A DNA stretch of 64,000 nt from JAYRSJ01 sp041920215. GTDB taxonomy: Bacteria > Pseudomonadota > Gammaproteobacteria > Burkholderiales > Burkholderiaceae_C. The DNA lies in contig JAYRSJ010000001.1 of the NCBI GenBank assembly GCA_041920215.1, positions 248,001 to 312,000 on the forward strand, in the 5' to 3' direction. Positions 1 through 7,868 of this stretch are shown piece by piece. Within the stretch, counting starts at the first letter, position 1. Each line of letters begins with the position of its first letter. The notes beneath the pieces were generated by a model. That model did no database searches. It had not been told where the DNA came from and saw nothing but the letters and a program-made list of their open reading frames with translations. Made by a program: the position numbers and the translations under genes.

Positions 1-1
1 C

Positions 2-667
2 CAGCCGCTGATCGCGGCCCGCCACATGGTCTGGCTGGGCGGCGACCACTCGATCACGCTGCCGCTGCTGCGTGCCTACCGGGCCCAGCTCGGCCGGCCG
101 CTGGCGCTGATCCACTTCGACGCCCATTGCGACACCTGGAGCGACCATTTCGGCGAGCCCAGCGGCCATGGCACCTGGGTCTACGAAGCGCTGCAGGAGG
201 GCCTCGTGCTGCCGCCGGGCACGGTGCAGCTGGGCCTGCGTTCGGCCGGCAGCCGCGCGGCGCGCGAGTATGTGCGCGAGCAGGGCGGCCTGATCTTCAG
301 CGGCCGCGATCTGCGCGGCCTGGAAAACCCCGCCCAGCTGGCGCCGGTGCTGCAGGCCATACGCGCGCGCATGGCCGCGCTGGGCCACCCGCCGCTTTAT
401 CTGAGCCTGGACATCGACTGCCTGGACCCGGCCTTCGCGCCCGGCACCGGCACGCCCGAGCCGGGCGGCATGAGCACGGCCCAAGTCTTCAGCCTGCTGG
501 AGGAGCTGGCCGATCTGAACTTCGTCGGCATGGACTGCGTGGAAGTGGCGCCGCCCTATGACCATGCCGAGCTGAGCAGCTATGCGGCGGCGCAGTTCGT
601 CTGGACCTATCTGTGCGGGCGGATTGCGCGCGGCACGTCCGCCGCCCCCCATAACCTCGACTTATAG
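2..667 (+). CDS. Agmatinase/arginase-family ureohydrolase, 5' end outside window
   Basis: Ureohydrolases use two manganese ions to hydrolyse a guanidino group and release urea, for example agmatine to putrescine. The gene runs in from the left edge; the first complete codon is at position 2 and 221 residues are visible. The metal-binding signatures appear in the right order with their His and Asp ligands intact: GGDHS near the visible start, DAHCD about 30 residues later, and SLDIDCLDPAFAPGTG in the C-terminal half. The substrate (agmatine, guanidinobutyrate or arginine) cannot be told from these motifs. A LysR gene follows on the same strand after 76 bp. The family is certain; the specificity is open. 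Confidence 0.9.
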   Translation, partial: QPLIAARHMVWLGGDHSITLPLLRAYRAQLGRPLALIHFDAHCDTWSDHFGEPSGHGTWVYEALQEGLVLPPGTVQLGLRSAGSRAAREYVREQGGLIFSGRDLRGLENPAQLAPVLQAIRARMAALGHPPLYLSLDIDCLDPAFAPGTGTPEPGGMSTAQVFSLLEELADLNFVGMDCVEVAPPYDHAELSSYAAAQFVWTYLCGRIARGTSAAPHNLDL

Positions 668-743
668 TCAAAAGCCCTAGATTCACTTGCGGGCGCGCCC
701 GGCGGCTTTGAAGATGCGGCGGCGCCCTGCCCCGCTGCCCGCC

Positions 744-1643
744 ATGCGACTCCGCCATATCGAGGTCTTCCACGCCATCATGCAGGCCGGCACCATCAGC
801 GGTGCGGCCCAGCTGCTGCATATCTCGCAGCCGGCGGTGACCAAGGTGCTGCAGCACTGCGAGCTGCAGCTGGGCATGCCGCTGTTCGACCGGGTGCGCG
901 GCAAGCTCTACCCCACGCCCGAGGCGCAGCGCCTCTTTGTCGAGATCGACAAGCTCAACCGCGATCTGGTCGCTATACGCCGGCTGGCGGCCTCGCTGCG
1001 CGGCGGCGAGAGCGAGCAGCTGCGCCTGGTGGCCACGCCGGCGCTGGCCGCCAGCGTGATACCGGCGGCGATGATGCACTGGGCGCGCGCCTTCCCCAGC
1101 AGCCATTGCCAGCTCTCGACCAACCACACCCGAGAAATCGTCTCGGCCCTGCTGCTGGGCGAGGCCGATCTGGCGCTGTCGCTGCAGGACCCGCGCCATC
1201 CCGGCATCAAGGCCGAGGTGCTGGCCAGCGGCACGCTGACCGCGCTATGCCCGCTGGGCAGCCCCGAGGCCGCCGGCAGCGGGCCGCTGCCGCTGGACGA
1301 GCTACGCAGCGAGTTGATCGCGATGGCTGCCGACGATCCGCTGGGCAATCAGCTGGCCAATGCCTTCGAGGCCCAGGGCCTGCGGCCGCACAGCCGCATC
1401 ACGGTGCAGACCTACCAGCTGGCACGCAGCCTGGTGGAGGCCGGCCTGGGCGTGACCGTGGTCGACCCCTTCACCGCCGCCGGCGCCGACCGCCAGCGCC
1501 TGCGGCTGCGCCCGCTGGCGCCCGCCATCGCCGTGCCCCTGTATCTGCTGACCGCCGCCAACGCGCCGCTGGCCCAGACCGGCCGCAAACTGGTGCGCCT
1601 GCTGCGCGAGGCGGCCACGGCCAATCTGGAATCCCTCGCCTGA
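744..1643 (+). CDS. LysR-family transcriptional regulator
   Basis: This 299-residue protein has the standard LysR layout. An N-terminal winged helix-turn-helix covers about residues 1-60, with SGAAQLLHISQPAVTK as the recognition region, followed by a periplasmic-binding-protein-like effector domain. I chose the ATG at 744 because the residues before it (from 687) are Arg/Ala-rich and do not resemble the family, whereas MRLRHIEVF is a typical LysR start. The stop codon overlaps the start of the next gene (TGATG), so the regulator is translationally coupled to the D-Ala-D-Ala dipeptidase. I infer that it regulates the peptidase genes behind it; the effector is unknown. Confidence 0.88.
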   Translation: MRLRHIEVFHAIMQAGTISGAAQLLHISQPAVTKVLQHCELQLGMPLFDRVRGKLYPTPEAQRLFVEIDKLNRDLVAIRRLAASLRGGESEQLRLVATPALAASVIPAAMMHWARAFPSSHCQLSTNHTREIVSALLLGEADLALSLQDPRHPGIKAEVLASGTLTALCPLGSPEAAGSGPLPLDELRSELIAMAADDPLGNQLANAFEAQGLRPHSRITVQTYQLARSLVEAGLGVTVVDPFTAAGADRQRLRLRPLAPAIAVPLYLLTAANAPLAQTGRKLVRLLREAATANLESLA

Positions 1644-2251
1644 TGATGATCGCCTGCGAAGACATCGCCCGCCATCCCGATTTCCGCGCGCTGGCCAGCC
1701 TGGCGGGCGGCATCGCGGTCGATCTGCGCTACGCCACGCCCGACAACTTCATCGGCCGCGCCGTCTACGGCGGCCTGGACTGCGCCTGGCTGCGCCGCGA
1801 AGCCGCCGGCGCGCTGGAGCAGGCCGCCGCCTGGCTGACGCGGCACCGCCCCGGCTACCGCCTGCTGGTGCTGGACGCGCTGCGGCCGCAGCGGGTGCAG
1901 GAGGCCTTGTGGGCCGAGCTGCAGGGCACGCCGCTGACCCTGTACCTGGCGCCGCCGGAGCGCGGCTCCATCCACAGCTGGGGCATGGCGGTGGACCTGA
2001 CCCTGCTGGATCCGCAGGGCCGCGAGGTGGACATGGGCTCGGGCTTCGACGAGATGGCCCTGCTCTCGCACCCCGACCACGAGGCCGAGCATCTGGCCCT
2101 GGGCCTGCTGAGCGCTGCCCAGCTGAGCGAGCGCGGCTGGCTGCGCGCGGCCATGCGCGCGGCCGGCTTCCAGGGCATCGCCACCGAATGGTGGCATTTC
2201 GACTTCGGCGACCGGGTCGCGGTGCGCCGCGACCTGCCGCGCGTTCTGTAA
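1643..2251 (+). CDS. ddpX: D-alanyl-D-alanine dipeptidase (VanX/DdpX family, M15D)
   Basis: This zinc peptidase splits D-Ala-D-Ala. In non-resistant bacteria such enzymes recycle or catabolise the dipeptide. The 202-residue protein carries the M15D signatures: an Arg in DALRPQRVQ (about residue 77), the zinc-binding block SIHSWGMAVD with its His and Asp, and a C-terminal EWWHFDFGD with the catalytic Glu and the last zinc His. No signal peptide is visible, which fits a cytoplasmic dipeptidase. It overlaps the LysR stop codon by one base and is followed after 8 bp by an LD-carboxypeptidase, which suggests a peptidoglycan-peptide recycling operon. A vancomycin-resistance role is unlikely because no vanH or vanA ligase partner is present. 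Confidence 0.88.
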   Translation: MMIACEDIARHPDFRALASLAGGIAVDLRYATPDNFIGRAVYGGLDCAWLRREAAGALEQAAAWLTRHRPGYRLLVLDALRPQRVQEALWAELQGTPLTLYLAPPERGSIHSWGMAVDLTLLDPQGREVDMGSGFDEMALLSHPDHEAEHLALGLLSAAQLSERGWLRAAMRAAGFQGIATEWWHFDFGDRVAVRRDLPRVL

Positions 2252-2259
2252 GGCCAGCC

Positions 2260-3303
2260 ATGACCCTCGCCCGCCGCCAGTTCGCTCAAACCCTGATGGT
2301 GGCAGCCGGCAGCGGCCTGGGCGCCGCACCGGCGCTGGCCCAGGCCCGCCGCCCGGCGATCTATGCCAAACGCCTGCAGCCCGGCGACACCCTGGCCCTG
2401 GTCAGCCCGGCCAATGCCACCTACGAGCGCGAGCCCATCGCGATCGCCACCGAGGCGCTGCAGGCCCTGGGCTTCAGGGTCAGGCATGGCGCCCATCTGC
2501 GCGGCCGCTACGGCCAGTTCGGCGGCAGCGACGCGCAGCGCGCCGAGGACATCAACACCCAGTTCGCCGACCCGCAGGTGGCCGGCATCCTCGCGATGAC
2601 CGGCGGCTCGGGCTGCAACCGCATCGTCGACCGGCTGGACTACGGCCTGATCGCGCGCCGGCCCAAGTTCTTCGGCGGCTTCTCGGACCTGACCAGCCTG
2701 GTCAACGCCATCCATCAGCGCAGCGGCCTGGTGACCTTCCATGCGCCGGTGGCGGTGTCGGAATGGAATGCCTTCAGCGTCGCGCATTTCCGCGCGCTGG
2801 TGATGAATGCCGAGGCGCCGCTGCTGAAGAACCCCAGCGGCGAGCGCGGCGACCACCTGGTGCAGACCCAGGACCGCATCACGACCTTGCGCGGCGGCCG
2901 CGCGCGCGGCCACCTGGTCGGCGGCAATCTGGCGGTGCTGGCCTCCCTGGTCGGCACGCCCTATTTCCCCGACTGCCGCGGCGCCATCCTCTTCCTCGAA
3001 GAGATCAACGAATACATCTACCGGGTCGACCGCATGCTGTCGACGCTGCGCCTGGCCGGCGTGCTGGAGCAGCTGGCCGGCGTCGTGATCGGCAAGTTCA
3101 CCAAATGCGAGCCCGGCGACGGCTTCGGCACGCTGACCTTGGACGAGGTCTTCGACGACTACTTCCTACCGCTGCAGGTGCCTGTCTATCGCGGCGCGAT
3201 GATCGGCCACATCAAGCGCAAGTTCACGCTGCCGGTGGGTGCCGAGGCCGAGATCGACGCCGACGCCGGCACGCTGCAGATCCTGCGGCCGGCGGTGCTG
3301 TAG
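2260..3303 (+). CDS. LD-carboxypeptidase, S66 family (LdcA-like), exported
   Basis: S66 enzymes remove the terminal D-Ala from murein tetrapeptides using a Ser-Glu-His triad. The 347-residue protein has the expected nucleophile block GGFSDLTS (Ser142), the FLEEINE block (Glu247/248) and a C-terminal IGHIKRK (His317). Residues 1-28 form a signal sequence containing a twin-arginine-like ARRQF start and an AQA cleavage region, so this copy is probably periplasmic, unlike cytoplasmic E. coli LdcA. It lies 8 bp after the D-Ala-D-Ala dipeptidase and is probably co-transcribed with it and the LysR gene. The family is firmly supported; the exact substrate is inferred. Confidence 0.88.
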   Translation: MTLARRQFAQTLMVAAGSGLGAAPALAQARRPAIYAKRLQPGDTLALVSPANATYEREPIAIATEALQALGFRVRHGAHLRGRYGQFGGSDAQRAEDINTQFADPQVAGILAMTGGSGCNRIVDRLDYGLIARRPKFFGGFSDLTSLVNAIHQRSGLVTFHAPVAVSEWNAFSVAHFRALVMNAEAPLLKNPSGERGDHLVQTQDRITTLRGGRARGHLVGGNLAVLASLVGTPYFPDCRGAILFLEEINEYIYRVDRMLSTLRLAGVLEQLAGVVIGKFTKCEPGDGFGTLTLDEVFDDYFLPLQVPVYRGAMIGHIKRKFTLPVGAEAEIDADAGTLQILRPAVL

Positions 3304-3440
3304 GCAGGCGCCGCACAGCGCACAAGGCAGCGACGTGCCGGGTCCGAACGGACCAAGGGTGCTGCACGGGCTGTCATGGACGCCGCCTAGGCTGGCGGGC
3401 CTGTCGACCCACTATCGCGCCAAGCACGCGAACGCCCGTC

Positions 3441-5171
3441 ATGAAGCAGAAAATCCTTTCGCTGCGCAGCCGCCCGCTGCGCCTGTTCGCCCTGGCCGGC
3501 CTGCTGGCCAGCGGCCTCAACGCCACGGCCGGCACCGAGGCCGCCGAACGCTACCGCAGCTCGGTGCTGAGCGCCGCCCCGCTGGCCTACTGGACGCTGG
3601 ACGCGGTGGCCGGCGCACTCAGCGGCCAGGACGCCAGCGGCAACGGCATGCATGCCACGCCGCTGGGCAGCGGCCCGCTGGGCAGCGGCCTGTTCGGCGG
3701 TGCCGCGGCCGGCGGCGGCCAGTATCTGCAAGCGCCCGCCCTGCCGGCCATGAGCGGCCGCAAGGCGCTGACGGTGGAAGCCTGGGTCAAGCTGGACGCG
3801 CCGCTGTCCGGCACCCGCGAGGCCTACGGCAGCATCTTCGACAGCAGCCAGGACAGCTATGTGATGTACCTGGACAAGGCCAACGGCGAGCTGCGCTTCA
3901 AGGTCACCAGCGCCAACGGCTATGCCGAACGGCCCGGCGCCAGCGCCAGCATCGTCAACAAGCGCCAGGGCGAGTGGATGCATGTGGTAGGCATGCTGGA
4001 CCCCGACGATGCCGCCGGCGCCAGCGCCAAGATCTATATCAACGGCGTGCTGCGCGACCGCCACACCGCGGTCAAGCTGGATTCGAGCATCGCCGCCGGC
4101 CAGCTGGCCGCCATCGGCGCCGACTGGAACAACGGCAGTCCCAAGAGCCTGCTGGACATCGGCCTGATCGACCAGGTGGCGGTCTACGGCCAGGCCCTCA
4201 GCGAGGCCCAGATCCGCAGCCACTACGAGCTCGGCAGCGGCCAGAGCTTCGCGGCCTCGGCGCCCAAGATCACGGCCATCGCCCAGGGCTTCGAGGTGAT
4301 CGCACACCGCGGCAACTCGATGTTCGCGCCGGAGAACACCAACGCCTCCAACCGCCAGGCCATGGCGCTGGGCGCGCAGCGCTTCGAGGTCGATGTGCGC
4401 CTCAGCAAGGACGGCGTGGCGGTGCTCTCGCATGACGACAGCACGCTGCGCGCCACCGGCGTCAACAAATCGGTGGCCAATAGCACGGCGGCCGAGCTGG
4501 GCCAGCTCTCGGCCGGCATGGCCAATGTCTTCGGCGATCGCTATGCCGCCGAGCACATCCCGACGCTCCAGGAAACCCTGGACCTGGCCAAGCAGGGCGG
4601 CAGCAAGATCGTGCTCGACGTCAAGGTCAACAATGCCGGCGCCGCGATCGCCCAGGACCTGGCCGCGACCGGCTATCGCGCCGATCAGGTGGTGGCCTTC
4701 GGCTGGAACGATGCGGCGGTGGCCGATCTGGTGGGGCATCTGGGCGAGGCCGAGGTCTTTCACCTGGGCTTCTTCGGCGGCTTCAAGGCGGCCGGCGGGC
4801 TGGAGGCGCGCGGTGCCTTCCTCGACGGCCTGGTGGACCGGGGCGTCGACGGCCTGGCCCTGTCCTTCGCTGACCTGCTCAGCGGCGGCGAACCGCTGTG
4901 GGGCGATCTGCTGTCGCTGGCCGCCAGCCGCGATCTGCGGGTCTTCGTCTGGACGGTCAACGAGGCCGAGACCATGGCCGACCTGATCTCGCTCAAGTCC
5001 CGCCGGCTGATCGGCGGGCAGTGGGTGGAGGGCCAGATCGCCGGCCTGATCAGCGACGACCCGGCCACCGCCCTGGCCCTGATCAGCGCGGTGCCCGAGC
5101 CGCAGAGCTGGGCCCTGTTCGCCGCCGGCCTGGGGCTGCTGGTGCTGCTGCGGCGGCGCCAGGCCCGCTGA
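3441..5171 (+). CDS. PEP-CTERM protein with LamG-like and glycerophosphodiester phosphodiesterase domains
   Basis: This is a 576-residue exported protein. Residues 1-30 are a signal peptide. About 40-265 form a LamG/concanavalin-like carbohydrate-binding fold (AYWTLD start, EAWVKL, IYINGVL and DIGLIDQVAVYG strands). About 285-540 form a GDPD domain with the HRG pair (His289-Arg290), Glu316-x-Asp318 and His331. The end is a PEP-CTERM sorting signal: VPEP, a hydrophobic stretch and RRRQAR. GDPD enzymes hydrolyse glycerophosphodiesters to glycerol-3-phosphate. The combination suggests a surface-anchored enzyme, cut by an exosortase encoded elsewhere. The gene follows the LD-carboxypeptidase after 137 bp and is probably separate from it. 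Confidence 0.88.
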   Translation: MKQKILSLRSRPLRLFALAGLLASGLNATAGTEAAERYRSSVLSAAPLAYWTLDAVAGALSGQDASGNGMHATPLGSGPLGSGLFGGAAAGGGQYLQAPALPAMSGRKALTVEAWVKLDAPLSGTREAYGSIFDSSQDSYVMYLDKANGELRFKVTSANGYAERPGASASIVNKRQGEWMHVVGMLDPDDAAGASAKIYINGVLRDRHTAVKLDSSIAAGQLAAIGADWNNGSPKSLLDIGLIDQVAVYGQALSEAQIRSHYELGSGQSFAASAPKITAIAQGFEVIAHRGNSMFAPENTNASNRQAMALGAQRFEVDVRLSKDGVAVLSHDDSTLRATGVNKSVANSTAAELGQLSAGMANVFGDRYAAEHIPTLQETLDLAKQGGSKIVLDVKVNNAGAAIAQDLAATGYRADQVVAFGWNDAAVADLVGHLGEAEVFHLGFFGGFKAAGGLEARGAFLDGLVDRGVDGLALSFADLLSGGEPLWGDLLSLAASRDLRVFVWTVNEAETMADLISLKSRRLIGGQWVEGQIAGLISDDPATALALISAVPEPQSWALFAAGLGLLVLLRRRQAR

Positions 5172-5191
5172 AGGCGCAGCCGGCGCCGGAC

Positions 5192-5980
5192 TCAGGGCCT
5201 GGGGCAGGCCGAGGCCGGCAGCTGGTAGGGCTTGAGCAGGGCCGCGGTGCGGCCACTGCGGCACAGCTCGGCCAGGGCCTTGTTGAAGGCGCGGAACTCG
5301 GCGCTGCTGAGCCGCGCGCGCGACAGGCCGAAGGCATAGGCGAACTGCTTGACGGTGCCGGCCGACTGCAGGCCGGCCAGGTTCTCGGCCCGTATCAGGT
5401 GCAGGGCCACCGCCTCGTTGACCAGGCCCAGGCCGCGCGGCCCGTAGCGGCCGGCGGCCAGCTTGCGCAGCACGGTGCGGTTGTCGGGTTCCACCACGGC
5501 CTCCACCCCCTCCAGGCCCTCGACCAGCTCGTCCAGCGCCAGCACCGTGGCCGAGGGGCCGTAGGCGGCCAATGTGCGGCCCTGCAGCGTGCGCCGGTCG
5601 GCACCCAGCTGGAAATCGTCGCCGGCACGGCCGAACAAGGTGTAGCGCGCATCGATCACCGGCGCGCTCACATGGAAGTAGATGCGCCGCTCCGGCGCAT
5701 CGACCACGGTGAAGATGCCCTCGACCTCGCCCTGCTGGGCCATGGCCAGCGCGCGCCGCCAGGGCAGCACCTCGATGCGGCAGCGCTTCTTCAGCATCTC
5801 GCACAGCGCCTGCAGCACATCGACCATGGGGCCGGCCGCGCGGCCCTGCTGCTCGTAGGTATAGGGCGGAAAGGGCTCGGTGACGAAGCGCAGCGTGCTC
5901 GCCCCGGCGGCCGGCGCTGCGGACGTCCACAGGCCGGCCAGCAGCACACAGCCGGCACGCATCACGGCAGCAAGACCCAT
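5192..5980 (-). CDS. Periplasmic substrate-binding protein, family 3 (orphan)
   Basis: This 262-residue protein resembles amino-acid binding proteins of ABC transporters (SBP_bac_3). A signal peptide covers about residues 1-27. It is followed by TLRFVTEPFPPYTYEQQG, the usual first strand and ligand loop of the family. The ATG at 5980 has a TGGAGG ribosome-binding site a few bases upstream, so I preferred it to the upstream ATG at 6112. No permease or ATPase is nearby. The protein could therefore serve a distant transporter or act as a sensor or chemoreceptor partner. It lies convergent to the LamG-GDPD gene. Confidence 0.8.
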   Translation of the reverse strand: MGLAAVMRAGCVLLAGLWTSAAPAAGASTLRFVTEPFPPYTYEQQGRAAGPMVDVLQALCEMLKKRCRIEVLPWRRALAMAQQGEVEGIFTVVDAPERRIYFHVSAPVIDARYTLFGRAGDDFQLGADRRTLQGRTLAAYGPSATVLALDELVEGLEGVEAVVEPDNRTVLRKLAAGRYGPRGLGLVNEAVALHLIRAENLAGLQSAGTVKQFAYAFGLSRARLSSAEFRAFNKALAELCRSGRTAALLKPYQLPASACPRP

Positions 5981-6087
5981 CAAACCTCCAGAGCAGGCAA
6001 GACCTGGCCCGCAGGATAGCCTGGGTGCAGGCCGCCGGCCGGCGCGGCCGGCCCCGGCCGGGCTCGTGCGCGTGAAGATTCCGCGCC

Positions 6088-7527
6088 TCAGCGGCGCTGC
6101 TGCGCCACCCATTCGACGGCCGCGTCCAGCACCGGCCGGCCCCGGGCCGCCGCCTGCGGATCGTTGATCAGGGCCACCAGCACCCAGGTCCGGCCGTCGG
6201 CGTCCGGCACATAGCCGGCCAGGCCCACCACATCGCGCAAGGTGCCGGTCTTGAGACGGGCCCGGCCCTGCACCGCACTGCCCCTGAAGCGCCGTGCCAG
6301 CGTGCCGTCGACGCCGGCCACCGGCAGGCTGGCGAGCAGCTCGGGCGCATGCGGGCCGCGCCCGCTGCGCGCCAGCAGTGCCGCCAGCAGGGCCGGACGC
6401 AGGGCCTCGCGGCGCGACAGGCCCGAGCCGTTCTCCAGCACCAGCCCTTCGCTGGACAGGCCCTGGGCCTGCACCCAGTCATGCACCACCTGGGCCGCGG
6501 CCGCCGCGCTGGGCTGGTCGGCCGGCCCCAGCGCCGCCAGGCGCAGAAAGAGCAGGCGCGCCTGCAGATTGTCGGAGCGCTTCATCAGGCCGCGCAGCAG
6601 CTCGGCCAGCGGACGGTCCTGATGTCTGGCCAGGCGCAGCGCGCCGGCCGGCGTGCGGCCCTCCCGCAGCGGGCCGCTGAGCTGCCCGCCCAGCTCCTGC
6701 CAGATCTGGCGTACCGCGGCCGCGGTGACGCCCTGGCGCTCCAGGCTGTTGAAGGCCTGGACGATGCGGCAGTGGCGCGGAAAGCTGCCACCCAGCAGCA
6801 AGACCTGAGCCTCGGCGTCGTGGCGCAGGCGCGGCACCTGCCAGCCTGACTCCCAGTCGCTGCAGGGCCGGTCGGCCAGCTGCAGGCCGCTGACATCGAC
6901 CCGCAGGCCCGGCCAGGCCGGGAACAGCCGGGCGCTGAGCGCCTCGCCATCGGCGCTCAGCTGCAGCGTGATCAGCGCGTTGTTGAGATTCAGCGCATCG
7001 GGCGGTGTGTTGTAGGGAAACTCGGGCGATTCGTCGAAAGGCGCGGCATCGATGTCGATGCGGGCCGGCTCGAACAGGCTGCGGTCCACCACCAGGCCGC
7101 CCTGCAGCGACTGCACCCCCTGCTCGCGCAGCTCGCGCAGCATCAGCCACAGCGCGCCCCAGTCCAGGTCGGCATCGGCACCACCGCGCAGATACAGCGG
7201 CCCCTCCAGCACGCCGGCGCGCGGCGGGGCCTCGGCCAGCAGCTCGCTGCGCCCGCGGCTGTTGGGCCCCAGGCGGTCCAGCGCCACCATCGCGGTCAGC
7301 AGCTTCATCGTCGAGCCGGTTTGCATGACGCGCTCGCCCTGCAGGCTCAGGCCCTGAGCCGGCCTGCCCTCCAGCGGATAGGCCACCAGGCCCAGGCTGG
7401 ACGCCGGCAGACCGGCCTGCGTCAGCGCCTGCTGCAGCGCGGCGGGCGCGCGCGCGTCGGGCAGGCTGGCGCAGCCGGCGAGCAGCAGGGCGCTGACGCC
7501 CAGGGTGCAGACTTTGCTTGCGAGCAT
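6088..7527 (-). CDS. dacB: D-alanyl-D-alanine carboxypeptidase/endopeptidase, PBP4 type (S13), lipoprotein
   Basis: PBP4-type enzymes remove the terminal D-Ala from murein pentapeptides and cleave cross-links. The 479-residue protein has all three penicillin-binding motifs: STMK (Ser72, Lys75), SDN (318-320) and KTG (426-428). The long insert between the first two motifs is typical of S13. The N-terminus has the lipobox LLAGC (Cys19), so it is probably an outer-membrane or periplasmic lipoprotein; this supports the ATG at 7527 even though no good ribosome-binding site precedes it. The gene is divergent from the TonB receptor, with a 341-bp spacer between them. Confidence 0.9.
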   Translation of the reverse strand: MLASKVCTLGVSALLLAGCASLPDARAPAALQQALTQAGLPASSLGLVAYPLEGRPAQGLSLQGERVMQTGSTMKLLTAMVALDRLGPNSRGRSELLAEAPPRAGVLEGPLYLRGGADADLDWGALWLMLRELREQGVQSLQGGLVVDRSLFEPARIDIDAAPFDESPEFPYNTPPDALNLNNALITLQLSADGEALSARLFPAWPGLRVDVSGLQLADRPCSDWESGWQVPRLRHDAEAQVLLLGGSFPRHCRIVQAFNSLERQGVTAAAVRQIWQELGGQLSGPLREGRTPAGALRLARHQDRPLAELLRGLMKRSDNLQARLLFLRLAALGPADQPSAAAAAQVVHDWVQAQGLSSEGLVLENGSGLSRREALRPALLAALLARSGRGPHAPELLASLPVAGVDGTLARRFRGSAVQGRARLKTGTLRDVVGLAGYVPDADGRTWVLVALINDPQAAARGRPVLDAAVEWVAQQRR

Positions 7528-7868
7528 GGGGGAGAGGCTTTCTCGGAGCGATGCTGCTGCGCACTGTAGCGAGGCTGCCGCGGCCCTTGGCGGCCCGCGC
7601 GCATCACTTCTGCAGCAGCAGCCACAACAGCAGGGAATAGCGGCAGGCAATGGCTGCGCGCTGTGCGCCCGCGCGGGCGGTTTTCGTGCGCATTCCGCCA
7701 GGTTATGGAGCGCCGACAAGCATTCATTGTGTGCAACGCAACAAATGGGTGGCTGCCCTATGGCCGCGCCATCGGCCTGTGCTTGATCATGGCCGCAGTC
7801 ACACGAAAACAAACCCAGGTCGTCAGGGGCGCAAGGCGCCGCAGCCAGCCTTACGTAGGAGTCCACAA
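7528..7868. other. 341-bp divergent intergenic region
   Basis: This spacer lies between dacB (leftward) and the TonB receptor (rightward) and must contain both promoters. I found no gene, tRNA, convincing inverted repeat or clear -35/-10 pair. The last 15 bases include the ribosome-binding sequence AGGAG used by the GTG start at 7869. A loosely sigma-54-like sequence at 7750-7764 has a mismatched -12 element and was not accepted. Confidence 0.5.

Noticed and set aside
1643..2251. A vancomycin-resistance role for the VanX-like dipeptidase
   Set aside because: No vanH, vanA or VanRS partners are present, and Gram-negative bacteria commonly carry DdpX-type enzymes for catabolism.
3387..5930. 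An 847-codon minus-strand open frame opposite the LamG-GDPD gene
   Set aside because: The GDPD and PEP-CTERM motifs are on the plus strand. The antisense translation is low complexity.
7750..7764. Sigma-54-like sequence TGGCTGCCCTATGGC before the TonB receptor
   Set aside because: It has GG-N10-GC spacing, but the rest of the -24 and -12 elements do not match, and such spacing is common by chance in GC-rich DNA.
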